Part shown: positions 28,755 to 38,672 of the stretch, piece by piece
How the letters are laid out: each line of letters begins with the position of its first letter
How positions within the stretch are numbered: position 1 is the first letter of the stretch
Assembly: GCA_021780695.1 (NCBI GenBank)
Contig: JAJXYD010000044.1
Span: forward strand, 62,001-126,000
Reading direction: 5' to 3'
Source of the DNA: Deltaproteobacteria bacterium
Lineage (GTDB): Bacteria > Desulfobacterota > Syntrophobacteria > Syntrophobacterales > Syntrophobacteraceae
DNA: 64,000 bases
Translations under genes and position numbers: made by a program
Notes under the pieces: generated by a model
Told to the model about the DNA's origin: nothing
Seen by the model: only the letters and a program-made list of their open reading frames with translations
Database searches by the model: none

Positions 28755-30104
28755 ATGAGCGGAAACCTAAACCTTCCTCAAGACGAGGCGGCTCTTAGCA
28801 AGGAGCGCTCCAAAGTTTTACTTGCAAGCATGGTGGGCATTGCAATCGAATGGTATGACTTCTTTCTCTATGGCACCGCGGCCGCCCTGGTATTCAATAA
28901 GCTCTTTTTCCCTCAGTTTAATCCGTTGGTTGGAACAATCGTTGCCTTTGCCACTTTTGCGGTCGGCTTCCTTTCCCGGCCTATCGGCGGAATATTCTTC
29001 GGACACCTGGGAGATCGTGTAGGCCGAAAGACCATCTATTATGTGACGCTTCTGATCATGGGCATAGGAACAACCGTGGTTGGCCTTCTGCCCACTTATG
29101 CCACTGTGGGTATATGGGCTCCGATTTTGCTCGTAACATGCAGAATAGCCCAGGGCTTCGGTCTTGGCGGCGCGTGGGGCGGTGCGGTGGTGATGGCGGT
29201 AGAGCATGCTCCGGGCAACAGGCGTGGTTTGTACGGAAGTTTGGCCCAGTTGGGAGCGCCCCTGGGGTTGGTCTTGGGCACTGTTGTATTCGGCTGGTTT
29301 GCCCGATATCCGGAAAAACAATTTTTGGCCTGGGCGTGGAGAATTCCGTTTCTTTTCAGCTTCGTTTTGGTAGTGCTCGGCGCCTTTGTCCGAAATGCGG
29401 TCACCGAATCCCCCATTTTTAAAAAGGTAAAGGAGACCCATACGGCGGCGAAGGTTCCGGTCCTTGAGGCCATCCTAAAGCATCCCAAAAACGTCCTTCT
29501 CGCCATGGGAGTTCGCTTTGCCGAAAACGGGCTTTTCTATATTTATGCGGCCTTTGTTTTTGCTTACGCCGTGCAGATTTTGAAGGTCCCCCGCACCATG
29601 ATCCTGAACGCTGTCACCATTGCGGCGACCATCGAGGTCTTTTCCATTCCTCTTTTCGGTCTCCTGTCCGATAAACTGGGCAGGCGGCCGATTTATGTTT
29701 TTGGAGCCGTGTTTTCGGGCATATGGTCTTTCCCTTTTTTCTGGATGATGGGTTCCCGGGACCTTGGAATGACGACTTTGGCCATCACGGTCGGGTTGGC
29801 CGTGGGCCATGCTGCCATGTACGGGCCGCAGGCCAGTTTGTTTTCCGAGATGTTTGGTACCCGCGTCAGGTATTCGGGCGCCTCTCTTGGCTACCAGTTG
29901 GCTTCCATATTCGCCGGGGCACTTACCCCTATTGTTGCTACCTCGCTTCTGGCCCGCTACAACGGCAAGGCTTGGCCGGTAGCCCTCTACATGATCGTTT
30001 TGGCTCTTATAACCGTTGTATCTCTCTATTTTGTCAGTGAAACCTATAAGCAAAGCCTCGAAGATGCCCAGACGGCTCCCGCAGTCGCCGCGCCAAAGGC
30101 CTAA
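28755..30104 (+). CDS. MFS transporter, metabolite:H+ symporter (MHS) family
   Basis: A 449-residue 12-helix transporter of the ShiA/ProP/KgtP group. The family marks are the N-terminal GIAIEWYDFFLYG, the loop GHLGDRVGRKT between helices 2 and 3 and its repeat LSDKLGRRPIY between helices 8 and 9, and RIAQGFGLGGAWGGA in helix 4. Such carriers import small organic acids or zwitterions with protons across the inner membrane; the substrate cannot be told from sequence. A good AAAGGGG site precedes the ATG. It follows a sigma-54 activator by 717 bp on the same strand. Confidence 0.9.
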   Translation: MSGNLNLPQDEAALSKERSKVLLASMVGIAIEWYDFFLYGTAAALVFNKLFFPQFNPLVGTIVAFATFAVGFLSRPIGGIFFGHLGDRVGRKTIYYVTLLIMGIGTTVVGLLPTYATVGIWAPILLVTCRIAQGFGLGGAWGGAVVMAVEHAPGNRRGLYGSLAQLGAPLGLVLGTVVFGWFARYPEKQFLAWAWRIPFLFSFVLVVLGAFVRNAVTESPIFKKVKETHTAAKVPVLEAILKHPKNVLLAMGVRFAENGLFYIYAAFVFAYAVQILKVPRTMILNAVTIAATIEVFSIPLFGLLSDKLGRRPIYVFGAVFSGIWSFPFFWMMGSRDLGMTTLAITVGLAVGHAAMYGPQASLFSEMFGTRVRYSGASLGYQLASIFAGALTPIVATSLLARYNGKAWPVALYMIVLALITVVSLYFVSETYKQSLEDAQTAPAVAAPKA

Positions 30105-30110
30105 GATATT

Positions 30111-30147
30111 CGCTTTCCCCCTCTGGCCTCGCCCGGAGGGGGAAGCG
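30111..30147 (+). terminator. Hairpin downstream of the MHS transporter
   Basis: CGCTTTCCCCCTC pairs with GAGGGGGAAGCG around a 12-base loop, giving a 12-bp stem with one bulged T, starting 7 bases after the stop codon. The T-run after it is short and displaced (CCTTTT), so termination may be incomplete or Rho-assisted. Confidence 0.5.
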
Positions 30148-30310
30148 ATGCCTTTTAGGAACCTTTCTCGAAAATCTTTGACCATACCGGGAAGCTCAAA
30201 AAATTAATGTTTCTTGAAGAACGCGCAGCAATACGGTATAGTCGCTTACGTTGTTTGAGCTGAAGTCCGGGTTAGCTGAAGCCTATTCAGTGCGAGACCT
30301 TTAATTTCTC

Positions 30311-30340
30311 TTGACCCTTTCGGCCCGCTTCCTGTAGAAT
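30311..30340 (+). promoter_or_regulatory. Promoter of the tRNA-Gly gene
   Basis: TTGACC at 30311-30316 and TAGAAT at 30335-30340, spacer 18 bp, each 5 of 6 to the sigma-70 consensus. The predicted start would be near 30347, a dozen bases before the mature tRNA 5' end. Confidence 0.6.
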
Positions 30341-30359
30341 TCATCATTCCGGCTCATTT

Positions 30360-30432
30360 GCGGGTGTAGCTCAGCTGGTAGAGCACAAGCTTCCCAAGCT
30401 TGGGGTCGCGGGTTCGAATCCCGTCGCCCGCT
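30360..30432 (+). tRNA. tRNA-Gly (anticodon CCC)
   Basis: The 73-base gene folds into a full cloverleaf: 7-bp acceptor stem (GCGGGTG with CGCCCGC, one G-T pair), D-arm GCTC-AGCTGGTA-GAGC, anticodon stem CAAGC/GCTTG with loop TTCCCAA giving anticodon CCC, and T-arm GCGGG-TTCGAAT-CCCGT. Discriminator base is T. The CCA end is not encoded. It lies upstream of the rimP-nusA-infB operon, with a terminator in between. Confidence 0.97.
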
Positions 30433-30589
30433 TTCAGGTCGAAATGTTCCCTTCACACAAGGAGGGTTTCCCTTTTTGAGGGGGCTTGGGTCTCCAGGCC
30501 CACTTCGATTAGTGGATGACAACTATTCTGGATTCTGAGTTAAAGTTTATTAATAACTGGAATTTGAACATTGTCGGTCTGCTAGAAGA

Positions 30590-30616
30590 AGTGGGTTTTA
30601 TACCCGCTTTTTTTTT
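30590..30616 (+). terminator. Intrinsic terminator between tRNA-Gly and rimP
   Basis: AGTGGGT, a short loop, ACCCGCT and a run of nine Ts give a textbook Rho-independent terminator. It ends about 30 bases before the rimP start at 30649 and so may attenuate read-through from the tRNA promoter into the operon. Confidence 0.85.
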
Positions 30617-30648
30617 GCATGTGCGGCTTGGCTGAAAGAGGCTCTAAA

Positions 30649-31149
30649 TTGGCTCAGGAGTTAAAACAAGAGGCAGGCGAACTGATCGGGCGGCTCTGGA
30701 ATCTTGTCGAACCCGTTGTCGCCGCTCAGGCCATGGAGGTCCTTGAGATCGAATATCGCCGTGAATCGCTGGGGTGGGTGCTGCGTATCTTTCTTGACAG
30801 CCCTGAGGGCATAACGGTCGATGACTGCGCCCGCACCAGCCGCGTATTGGGCGATTTGCTCGATGTCGCCGATGTGATTCCGGTTGCCTATCACCTTGAG
30901 GTCTCTTCGCCGGGGATTGATCGGCCGCTTCGAAAATTGGAACACTTTCAAAAGCACATTGGCGATATAATTGAACTAAGAACGATATCTCCGGTGCAAA
31001 ACCGGCGTAATTTCAAAGGCCTGTTAAAGGAGGCTTCCATCGGAGGGCTCATCGTCCAGAGCGATTCCAATGACTATTCCATAGCGATGGAGCTTATCGA
31101 ACGGGCCAGGCTTTTATATTTTGAATCCTTGGAGCGTAATGCGCGCTAG
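30649..31149 (+). CDS. rimP: Ribosome maturation factor RimP
   Basis: RimP helps assemble the 30S subunit. The protein shows the family's core: VEIEYRRES-like strand (here LEIEYRRE), LRIFLDSPEGITVDDCA, the YHLEVSSPGIDRPLRK signature and a C-terminal SH3-like domain with GLLKEA. Starting at TTG 30649 gives 166 residues, near the usual length, with AAAGAGGC six bases upstream. An in-frame ATG at 30619 lies right after the terminator T-run and has no ribosome site. First gene of the nusA-infB operon. Confidence 0.93.
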   Translation: MAQELKQEAGELIGRLWNLVEPVVAAQAMEVLEIEYRRESLGWVLRIFLDSPEGITVDDCARTSRVLGDLLDVADVIPVAYHLEVSSPGIDRPLRKLEHFQKHIGDIIELRTISPVQNRRNFKGLLKEASIGGLIVQSDSNDYSIAMELIERARLLYFESLERNAR

Positions 31150-31201
31150 CTGCCGGTGTTAGAGAAGGATTATCTTGAATTGATGGAGGTATTTTCTATT
31201 T

Positions 31202-32581
31202 ATGGCCAGTGAACTCAAACGGTTGATCGAGCAGGTCAGCAGAGAAAAGGGCATCGACCGGCAAACCCTGATACAAACCCTTGAAGAGGCCATAAAGTCG
31301 GCCATCAGGAAAAGGTACGGGGCCAAGTTGGACCTGGATGTGACCTTTAACGATGAATACGGCGAAATAGAGGCCTTTCAGTTCAAGGAAGTCGTTGAAG
31401 AGGTTAACGACCCGGATAAAGAAGTGCTGCTGGACGAGGCCAAAAAGCTCGACAGCGAATGCGAGATCGGCGACGAACTGGGTATCCGCATGGATACCGA
31501 GATGCTCGGACGAATTGCCGCCCAGTCGGCAAAGCAGGTCATCATTCAGAAGATGAAGGATGCCGAGCGCGAAGTGGTCTATGACGAGTTCAAGAGCCGC
31601 AAGGGAGAAATCGTAAACGGTATTGTCCAGAGGGTCGATAAAGGTGCCATTCTGGTAAACGTTGGCCAGGCCGAAGCGATTTTGCCGCAAAAAGAGCAGA
31701 TTCCACGGGAAGTCTTCAGACAGGGCGACCGCATCAGATCTTATGTGCTCGAGGTAAAAAAGATCAGCAAGGGCCCGCAGATCGTTTTAAGCCGCACGCA
31801 TCCACACTTTTTGATTCAGCTTTTCCATGCCGAGGTGCCTGAGATCAGCGAGGGAATCGTTAGTATCATCAGTGCGGCAAGAGAGCCCGGCTCCAGGGCA
31901 AAGATCGCTGTTATATCCAAGGATAGCGACGTTGATCCCGTGGGCGCTTGCGTGGGCATGAAGGGTACCAGGGTTCAAAATGTCGTCCAGGAGCTTAGAG
32001 GCGAAAAAATTGATATAATTCCCTGGAACATGGACCCGGCTAAATTCGTGGTAAACGGTCTTGCACCCGCTATTATTTCAAAAGTCATTGTCGATCAGGC
32101 CAACCGCAGTATGGAGGTCATCGTTCCAGACGATCAGCTCTCCCTTGCCATTGGCAAAAGAGGACAGAATGTAAGGCTTGCTTCCAAGCTCACCAATTGG
32201 CGCATAGACGTAAAGAGCGAAAGCCGCTACGAGCGGCAGAAGCAGACGGGCTATCAGGCGCTTTTGCGCATCCCGGGCGTTTCCTCTGAAATGGCCGATA
32301 AGCTCTATGAATCCGGGATCGGTTCTCTTAAGGACTTTCTTGAGGTCTCCGTGCTCGAACTCGAGGATACTACCCGTGTGCCCGCTGCCACCCTTGAGGC
32401 GATGAAAAGCCAGGCCGTGGCCCTGCTGGGTGGAGATAGTCAGGATACACAGCCTGATCCGAATCCTCCCGTGGCCGACGATGAGGGCGAGCAGGCCCAA
32501 GGCGTGGAGGTAGAAACCCCAGGGGATGCCCAAAAAACCGGCGATATCGATGCCGACGCCGATCAGCCCGCGCAAGAATAG
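31202..32581 (+). CDS. nusA: Transcription termination/antitermination protein NusA
   Basis: The 459-residue protein has the N-terminal RNA polymerase-binding domain, an S1 domain (GEIVNGIVQRVDKGAILVNVG, about 138-160), two KH domains (with VGACVGMKGTRVQNVV and LAIGKRGQNVRLA), and a C-terminal helix-hairpin-helix region around IPGVSSEMADKLYESGIGSL, followed by an acidic disordered tail. It modulates pausing, termination and antitermination. Position between rimP and ylxR-infB is the standard order. Confidence 0.97.
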   Translation: MASELKRLIEQVSREKGIDRQTLIQTLEEAIKSAIRKRYGAKLDLDVTFNDEYGEIEAFQFKEVVEEVNDPDKEVLLDEAKKLDSECEIGDELGIRMDTEMLGRIAAQSAKQVIIQKMKDAEREVVYDEFKSRKGEIVNGIVQRVDKGAILVNVGQAEAILPQKEQIPREVFRQGDRIRSYVLEVKKISKGPQIVLSRTHPHFLIQLFHAEVPEISEGIVSIISAAREPGSRAKIAVISKDSDVDPVGACVGMKGTRVQNVVQELRGEKIDIIPWNMDPAKFVVNGLAPAIISKVIVDQANRSMEVIVPDDQLSLAIGKRGQNVRLASKLTNWRIDVKSESRYERQKQTGYQALLRIPGVSSEMADKLYESGIGSLKDFLEVSVLELEDTTRVPAATLEAMKSQAVALLGGDSQDTQPDPNPPVADDEGEQAQGVEVETPGDAQKTGDIDADADQPAQE

Positions 32582-32590
32582 GCCAAAGAA

Positions 32591-32845
32591 GTGAAGCGCG
32601 GCCATGTTCCCGTTCGCACTTGCCTTGTGTGCATGCGAAAAAGGCCCAGGGTTGAGCTTGTAAGGCTTGGACTGGATGCGGAAAACGGCAGGGTTTTGGA
32701 GGATAGACAGGCAAAAATGAAGGGAAGAGGCGCTTATGCCTGCTGCGAGTGCTTGTCCGCTCTTCGCCTCGACCGGCGTATGCAGCGCGCTTTCCGAAAC
32801 CGGGCAAGAGAAGTTTGCGTGTTGAACGTCCCGCATTTAGAATAA
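32591..32845 (+). CDS. ylxR: YlxR (RnpM) family RNA-binding protein
   Basis: An 84-residue basic DUF448 protein. It shows the family's VPVRTCLVCMRKRP (about 6-19), a central LVRLGLD strand, and KMKGRGAYACCECL with the conserved cysteines and GRGAY. YlxR/RnpM proteins bind RNase P RNA in Bacillus. The start is GTG at 32591, ten bases after the nusA stop, with only a weak ribosome site, suggesting coupling. Placement between nusA and infB is diagnostic. Confidence 0.92.
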   Translation: MKRGHVPVRTCLVCMRKRPRVELVRLGLDAENGRVLEDRQAKMKGRGAYACCECLSALRLDRRMQRAFRNRAREVCVLNVPHLE

Positions 32846-32883
32846 TTACTAGACCGAGGCTTGTTTTGCGGCCCGGAGGGTAA

Positions 32884-35820
32884 ATGAATAGAGAAGAAAG
32901 AAGCGTTGCAGAGGGGGAATCTTTGATGACGAGACTTAGGGTGCATGAACTCGCAAAAGAGTTGAATATTGACAATAAAGGCCTGATCGAGCGAATCGAG
33001 AAATTGGGCTTCCCGGTTAAAAACCATATGAGCCCGTTGCCCGAGAGCGCTGTTGTAAAAATCAGACAGCAATTCTCCGAAGCACGACTAATGGCTGAAA
33101 AGGTTGAAGAAAAACGTATCGGTCGGGAAGTCATTCGAAGGCGAAAAAAAGTCGATGCGCAGCTTGAGCCTGAAGCACCCCAGGCTGCTGCGGCTGATGA
33201 AATGTCCGCTCAAACGGTGGACGATGTTATCGAGCCTCCCCCAGCAGAAGTCGCCCCCCAGGGGGAAGCTCAGGCCCTACCAAGCGAAGAGATCTCTGAA
33301 GTCGGCGCGCCAGAATCCGCGATAGCCCCTTCCGAAAGTGCTGCTGAAGCTTCCGGAGCCGATCGGCCGGTTGAGACCGCTAAGACCGTGGAGCCCGTTG
33401 AAGATAAGGAAGTTCCCGGCAAGGTTAAACCGGTTTCCCCTGAGCGTAAATTCGAAGCTGCACGGATTATTCGGCCTGCTCCCGTTAAGGAAGCGCCCGT
33501 GGTCGAAGAGGTTAAGCCTGCTGCGAGCGCCAAACCCGCACCGCCTCCGGTCGAGCCCCCTCCCGCTCCACCGGCGCCGGGTATCCCGGCTGCTGTCTCC
33601 GAGATGAAGCCTGTCGGCCCTGTTTTGCCAAAGACCACAGAGGCCGCTGCGGAAGAAGACGAAGAGGGCAAGGGACGCAAAAGCGCAAAGAAAAGAAGGC
33701 GAAAGAAGAGCAAGAGGGAAGAGCCTGCAAGAATTATTAAGCTTCCGGAATTGATGGGCGAGGAGGCCGAAGAGGAGCCGGAGGCCGATTTGGCAGAACT
33801 TGCCGCTCGCTTTATAGCCAAGGGAACCGAAACTGCCGAGCCCGCGGCTAAGGAACCAAAGAGGAAAAAACCCGAAGAAGCCGAAAAGGCCAAAACGGGC
33901 CGCCGCAAGGAAGTCTTTCAAAAAGAGGATCTCTATTCGAAAAAAGAGCTCGCCGCCCAGGATGACCGTGGCAGGTCCAGGTCCGGAAGACAGGTGATTA
34001 AAGAGGCGCCCAAGCCCGAACCGGTCGCGCCCAAGGTCGGACGAAAGCGCATCAAAATCGACGAGGCTATATCGGTTGCAAACCTTGCAAAACAGATGGG
34101 TCTTAAGGCCGGCGAGGTGCTCAAAAAGTTGCTGCTCCTTGGACTTCCGGCCAACATTAACCAGGCCCTGGATTTTGATACGGCCTCGCTCGTAGCCTCC
34201 GATTTCGAGTTCGAAGTAGAGAAGACGGCCTTCGAAGAAGAAGATGTTTTGCAGACAAAGGAGGACCGCAGCGAGGAATTGCTCCCCAGACCTCCGGTTG
34301 TCACCGTTATGGGCCACGTCGACCACGGCAAAACCTCACTTCTCGATGCGATCCGGGATACAAAGGTAATCGAAGGCGAGGCCGGCGGCATTACCCAGCA
34401 CATAGGCGCCTACCACGTAAGACTGGATAAGGGCGACATTATATTTCTCGATACCCCCGGCCACGAGGCCTTTACCTCGATGCGCGCAAGGGGAGCCAAG
34501 GTTACCGATACGGTCATACTCGTCGTGGCCGCCGACGACGGCGTAATGCAGCAGACGATTGAAGCCATAAATCACGCCAAGGCTGCCGAAGTCCCCATAG
34601 TTGTTGCCATCAACAAGATCGACAAGCCTAACGCCAACGTCGAAAGAGTTAAGCGTGAACTCTCCGAGCACGGGTTGGTCCCCGAGGAATGGGGCGGTCA
34701 GACCACTATGGTCGAAATATCGGCCAAAAAAAGACTCGGGATAGAAGAACTGCTCGAGATGGTGCTGCTCCAGGCCGAACTGCTCGAACTCAAGGCCAAT
34801 CCGAACAAAATGGCCAGAGGTAGAGTCATAGAAGCCAAACTCGATAAGGGACGCGGTCCGGTCGCCACGGTTCTTGTCCAGGATGGGACGCTCAAGGCAG
34901 GCGATGTTTATGTCTGCGGTATTTACTCGGGCCGGGTTCGAAATATGTTCGATGGCCGGGGAAAGCGCATTGAAGCCGCCTCGCCCTCGATTCCGGTCGA
35001 GGTCCTCGGATTTTCGGGTGTTCCCAATGCCGGTGACGACTTTGTCGTTCTGGCGGATGAAAAACAGGCTAGAAACGTTGCCGAGCACAGGCTCTTAAAA
35101 CTGCGGGAAAAGGAACTCTCCCGCTCGAGCAAGATTTCGCTTGAAAACCTGTTTGCCCAAATCCAGGAAGGCGAGGTCAAGGAGCTCAAAATCATCGTCA
35201 AAACCGACGTCCAGGGTTCTTTGGAAGCTATTGTCGATTCTTTGCTTAAGCTTTCGACCTCGGAGGTAAAAATCAACATTATCCATAACGGCGCGGGAGC
35301 CATTACCGAAACCGATATTATGCTGGCCTCGGCCTCCAACGCGATCGTTATAGGTTTTAACATCAGAACCGATGCCAAGGTCCAGGAACTCGCCGAACAG
35401 GAAGCCGTCGATATTCGCTACTACGATGTTATTTATCAGCTCGTCGACGATATCAGAAGCGCGGTTGTCGGTATGCTAAAGCCCATCTACAAGGAAAACG
35501 TCATCGGCAGGGCCGAGGTAAGACAAACTTTCCATGTTCCCAAAATGGGCATGATTGCGGGTTGCTCGGTTCTTGACGGCCATGTGGAAAGAAACGCCAG
35601 GGCCAGGGTGTTGCGTGACAATGTGGTGGTCTATGACGGAAAGATCGGTTCTCTTAGACGCTTTAAAGACGATGTCAAGGAAGTAAAAGCCGGGTTTGAG
35701 TGCGGTATCGGCATTGAAAACTTTAACGACATAAAGGAACGCGATATTCTGGAAGCCTACGAAATCCAGGAGATTAAGCAGGTCTATCAGCCCGAGCATG
35801 AACGCAGGGCGGGTTCGTGA
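32884..35820 (+). CDS. infB: Translation initiation factor IF-2
   Basis: IF-2 is the GTPase that places fMet-tRNA on the 30S subunit. The product (978 residues from ATG 32884) has an N-terminal IF2_N domain ([10 protein letters not shown]), a long acidic, basic and Pro/Ala-rich linker (about 80-380), a second IF2_N-like domain, the G domain with [19 protein letters not shown] and NKID, then domains II-IV. GGAGG precedes ATG 32884 by four bases; an in-frame ATG at 32926 starts MTRLRVHEL as in homologues and also has an upstream purine-rich site, so two isoforms are possible, as in E. coli. Confidence 0.97.
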   Translation: MNREERSVAEGESLMTRLRVHELAKELNIDNKGLIERIEKLGFPVKNHMSPLPESAVVKIRQQFSEARLMAEKVEEKRIGREVIRRRKKVDAQLEPEAPQAAAADEMSAQTVDDVIEPPPAEVAPQGEAQALPSEEISEVGAPESAIAPSESAAEASGADRPVETAKTVEPVEDKEVPGKVKPVSPERKFEAARIIRPAPVKEAPVVEEVKPAASAKPAPPPVEPPPAPPAPGIPAAVSEMKPVGPVLPKTTEAAAEEDEEGKGRKSAKKRRRKKSKREEPARIIKLPELMGEEAEEEPEADLAELAARFIAKGTETAEPAAKEPKRKKPEEAEKAKTGRRKEVFQKEDLYSKKELAAQDDRGRSRSGRQVIKEAPKPEPVAPKVGRKRIKIDEAISVANLAKQMGLKAGEVLKKLLLLGLPANINQALDFDTASLVASDFEFEVEKTAFEEEDVLQTKEDRSEELLPRPPVVTVMGHVDHGKTSLLDAIRDTKVIEGEAGGITQHIGAYHVRLDKGDIIFLDTPGHEAFTSMRARGAKVTDTVILVVAADDGVMQQTIEAINHAKAAEVPIVVAINKIDKPNANVERVKRELSEHGLVPEEWGGQTTMVEISAKKRLGIEELLEMVLLQAELLELKANPNKMARGRVIEAKLDKGRGPVATVLVQDGTLKAGDVYVCGIYSGRVRNMFDGRGKRIEAASPSIPVEVLGFSGVPNAGDDFVVLADEKQARNVAEHRLLKLREKELSRSSKISLENLFAQIQEGEVKELKIIVKTDVQGSLEAIVDSLLKLSTSEVKINIIHNGAGAITETDIMLASASNAIVIGFNIRTDAKVQELAEQEAVDIRYYDVIYQLVDDIRSAVVGMLKPIYKENVIGRAEVRQTFHVPKMGMIAGCSVLDGHVERNARARVLRDNVVVYDGKIGSLRRFKDDVKEVKAGFECGIGIENFNDIKERDILEAYEIQEIKQVYQPEHERRAGS

Positions 35821-35827
35821 GGTAGTT

Positions 35828-36115
35828 ATGACCGTTGGTGTGGCTCTTGTAGTTTTCAGGCTCCATGAGATCCATTCTCTTAAGGACAAAAGACGGATCG
35901 TAAAGAGCCTTGTGGAAAAGAGCCGCAACCGTTTCAACGTCAGCGTTGCCGAAGTCGGTGACCAGGACGTCTATGAGCGGACTTCGATAGGCATTGCCGC
36001 TATTGGAAATGACGGGCGTGTACTAAATTCGCTGCTGGATCGAATCGTCGATTTTATGGACTCTCTTGCTCTGGCCGAACTGATAAGCCGGGAGATGGAG
36101 CTTATAACTGTATGA
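35828..36115 (+). CDS. ylxP: YlxP/DUF503 family protein
   Basis: A 95-residue DUF503 protein: TVGVALVVFRLHEIHSLKDK, followed by KRRIVKSLVEKSRNRFNVSVAEVG and the E-R-TSIGIAAI strand. The family is common in infB-rbfA operons of Gram-positive and deltaproteobacterial genomes; its role is not settled, though the context suggests ribosome work. The ATG at 35828 is 7 bases after the infB stop. A longer frame from 35798 overlaps infB and is less likely. Confidence 0.88.
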   Translation: MTVGVALVVFRLHEIHSLKDKRRIVKSLVEKSRNRFNVSVAEVGDQDVYERTSIGIAAIGNDGRVLNSLLDRIVDFMDSLALAELISREMELITV

Positions 36116-36178
36116 GTCTGTCCCGGGCTAAATGACGCCGGAATAAAACCGGCGGCTGCATCATTTGAGAATGGATCT

Positions 36179-36541
36179 ATGACTATGGATTATAAGCGCT
36201 CCGACAGGGTCGCCGATCTGCTCCAAAGGGAAATCGCCGAACTGGTGTTCAGAAGGCTTAAGGACCCTCGCGTCGCAAATCTTACCATAAGCGGAGTTAA
36301 AGTTACCGACGATCTTCGCCACGCTCGGGTCTTCTTTTGCCTTATGGGACGCGATGCCGACCAGACGGAGCGAAAGAGTGCCCTTGCCGGCCTTGCAAAG
36401 GCCGCGGGATTCATGCGCTTGGAACTGGGGCGAAGGCTCAGCCTGAGATATGTCCCACAGCTTACGTTCGAATACGATACGTCTTTCGAATACGGCGATA
36501 AAATGGAAAAACTGCTGAAAGAGCTGCATACCGATGAGTGA
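36179..36541 (+). CDS. rbfA: Ribosome-binding factor A
   Basis: RbfA is a KH-like factor for 16S rRNA 5' end maturation. The 120-residue product has YKRSDRVADLLQREIAEL at the start, the DPRVANLTISGVKVTDDLRHARVFF core, and the R-YVPQLTFEYDTSFEYG tail. It overlaps nrnA by 8 bp. Confidence 0.95.
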   Translation: MTMDYKRSDRVADLLQREIAELVFRRLKDPRVANLTISGVKVTDDLRHARVFFCLMGRDADQTERKSALAGLAKAAGFMRLELGRRLSLRYVPQLTFEYDTSFEYGDKMEKLLKELHTDE

Positions 36542-37517
36542 TCAAAAAACCCTGAAGATCAGGGAAGTTATCTCCGCAATCACAAATTACGATCGTTTTA
36601 TGATCTTTACCCACGTCCATCCCGACGGCGACGCGATGGGCGCCATTGTGGCGATGCAACTCATCCTTAACCGTCTGGGCAAAAGGGTTGATGCCTTTAC
36701 CCAGGACCCCTATCCTCCCGAATACGGGTTTCTCGCCAACGTCCAGGCAATTCGCAATAAACCCTCGGAATCGGCTGAGTATGAAGCGGCCATTCTCGTG
36801 GACTGCGGCGATCTTGAAAGAGTGGGAGATAAGTTTATCGATGTTGTCAAGGGAGCGGCTTTTCTAATAAATATCGATCATCATCTGGTTAGTAAGCCCT
36901 TTGCCAACGTTTCCTGGGTGGAAACGGCGGCAAGCAGCACCTGCGAGATGATCTTCGATCTTTGCATGAGCCTGTCGCTTGCCCCTGATAAGCCCTTGGC
37001 AACCGCTCTCTATGCCGGGATTTTAACCGATACGGGCTCGTTTAGATTTTCCAATACCAACGGGCGTGTTTTTGAAATTATCTCGGCCCTGGTCGGCTTT
37101 GGAGCCGATCCGGCCGAGATTGCGAGTAACGTCTTCGACTCGGCTACCCCCGCTAAGCTAAAACTGCTTGCCCGTGTCCTCGATACCGTTGAATTTAACG
37201 CCTCATCGAAGATAGTTTCTGCCGAACTCAGCCGATCGATGATTGCCGACTCCTCGTCCAATTACTTGGAAAGCGAGGGATTCATTAATCACCTTCGCTC
37301 CATTAAGGCGGCCGATGTGGCGATACTGTTCAAGGAAACCGGGGACGGCCTCATTCACGTCAGCATGAGGTCCAGGGGGGATATTAATGTCGCAAGGCTT
37401 GCTCAACGTCATGGCGGCGGTGGACACCGCCAGGCGGCGGCGTGTAGAATCGCCGGCGATTTGCGCTCGGTGCGCTCCATGCTTATCGGAGAGGCTGCGA
37501 GCTTTATAAATGGATGA
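36534..37517 (+). CDS. nrnA: DHH-family oligoribonuclease / pAp phosphatase (NrnA type)
   Basis: The 327-residue DHH-DHHA1 phosphoesterase degrades short RNA oligonucleotides and may also dephosphorylate pAp. Motifs: HVHPDGDAMGA, VDCGD, NIDHH, TDTGSFRF in the DHH domain, and the DHHA1 GGGGHRQAAAC near the C-terminus. The start overlaps rbfA (ATGAGTGA) and the end overlaps truB, so all three are coupled. Common order in this clade. Confidence 0.92.
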   Translation: MSDQKTLKIREVISAITNYDRFMIFTHVHPDGDAMGAIVAMQLILNRLGKRVDAFTQDPYPPEYGFLANVQAIRNKPSESAEYEAAILVDCGDLERVGDKFIDVVKGAAFLINIDHHLVSKPFANVSWVETAASSTCEMIFDLCMSLSLAPDKPLATALYAGILTDTGSFRFSNTNGRVFEIISALVGFGADPAEIASNVFDSATPAKLKLLARVLDTVEFNASSKIVSAELSRSMIADSSSNYLESEGFINHLRSIKAADVAILFKETGDGLIHVSMRSRGDINVARLAQRHGGGGHRQAAACRIAGDLRSVRSMLIGEAASFING

Positions 37518-38508
37518 GACTAAATGCATGACCGGGATACCCTCTTCCAATGCTGCTGAGTCCCTTTTGGACCCGCAGGTGGCCACGAGCGGTTGTGAAT
37601 GCTCTCCGGCGTCTCTGGGCGGTGTTCTCGTTTTGGACAAACCCGAGGGGATAACCTCGGCAAAGGCTGCGGCCAGGGTCAAAAAGATCCTTAAAGCTCG
37701 TAAGATCGGCCACACCGGTACTCTCGATCCTTTTGCCACGGGGGTCCTTGTCTTGTGCCTCGATGAGGCTACCCGCGTCTCCGATCAGATCGTTGGACTC
37801 GAAAAGGTCTACAGCGCCGTCATTTATTTCGGAATCGAAACCGATACCCAGGACAAGACCGGAAATGTGACGGGGCGAAGCGATCGCACTTTCGCTCAAA
37901 AGGACTTGATCGACGTTTTGAACACCTTTTCGGGGGTTTGCGTGCAGACCGTTCCGAAGTTTTCGGCGGTGAGGGTAGGGGGCCACAGGCTCTATGAACT
38001 GAGCCGCAAAGGCATCGAGGTCGATTTGCCCCAACGCGAGATATGTATTTACTCCCTGGAGCTGCACTCCTTTGCCTGGCCGGAAGCCGTCGTGGAGGTG
38101 CGCTGTTCGAAGGGAGCCTATATCAGGCAGCTTGCCTCTGATATTGGCGCTAAATTGGGGAGCGGAGCCCACCTTTCGGCTCTTAGACGCACCAGGGTTG
38201 GACCTTTTACCCTGGAGCGGGCGCTAAAGCTCGAAGATGACTGTTGCCCTGCGTCGGCCGCGCGGTCGATCATTTCCCTAAACGAGGCCCTTTTGCACTT
38301 GCCGGCTGCCTCGATGACCGATGATCGGGCACTGGGCTTACTTAAAAACGGACAACTCGAATCCGCATGGGAAGAAAAATTTGGCCGCCTCTACGGCGCC
38401 GGTCAAAACCCCGTGCGGATTGTTACCGGCACGAACCGTCTGGCTGCCTTGTGGTGGCCTGACTCAGCAGGCGGCGCTGCTCGGCGCCTGCGTGTATTTC
38501 CTTTCTGA
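37510..38508 (+). CDS. truB: tRNA pseudouridine(55) synthase
   Basis: TruB makes pseudouridine-55 in the tRNA T-loop. The catalytic aspartate is D73 in GHTGTLDPFATGVL; KPEGITS, KGAYIRQLASDIG and the C-terminal PUA-like tail are present. The 332-residue product has an N-terminal extension of about 35 residues before the usual GGVLVLDKP start, with no alternative start codon in a good context. It overlaps nrnA by 8 bp. Confidence 0.96.
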   Translation: MDETKCMTGIPSSNAAESLLDPQVATSGCECSPASLGGVLVLDKPEGITSAKAAARVKKILKARKIGHTGTLDPFATGVLVLCLDEATRVSDQIVGLEKVYSAVIYFGIETDTQDKTGNVTGRSDRTFAQKDLIDVLNTFSGVCVQTVPKFSAVRVGGHRLYELSRKGIEVDLPQREICIYSLELHSFAWPEAVVEVRCSKGAYIRQLASDIGAKLGSGAHLSALRRTRVGPFTLERALKLEDDCCPASAARSIISLNEALLHLPAASMTDDRALGLLKNGQLESAWEEKFGRLYGAGQNPVRIVTGTNRLAALWWPDSAGGAARRLRVFPF

Positions 38509-38672
38509 GCTCTCTTTCCCGCACGGAAAGGATGCTTTTTAAAGGTAATGGAAAAAGGGAAAAATGGATGGATTTTTTAGCGCTTTACCTCTCGAATCGT
38601 TTGCGAGCCGGCGCGATAACACGAATAGCAAAACTGTGAACCACAGGTAAAACATCAAGGAGGAATATAGCC

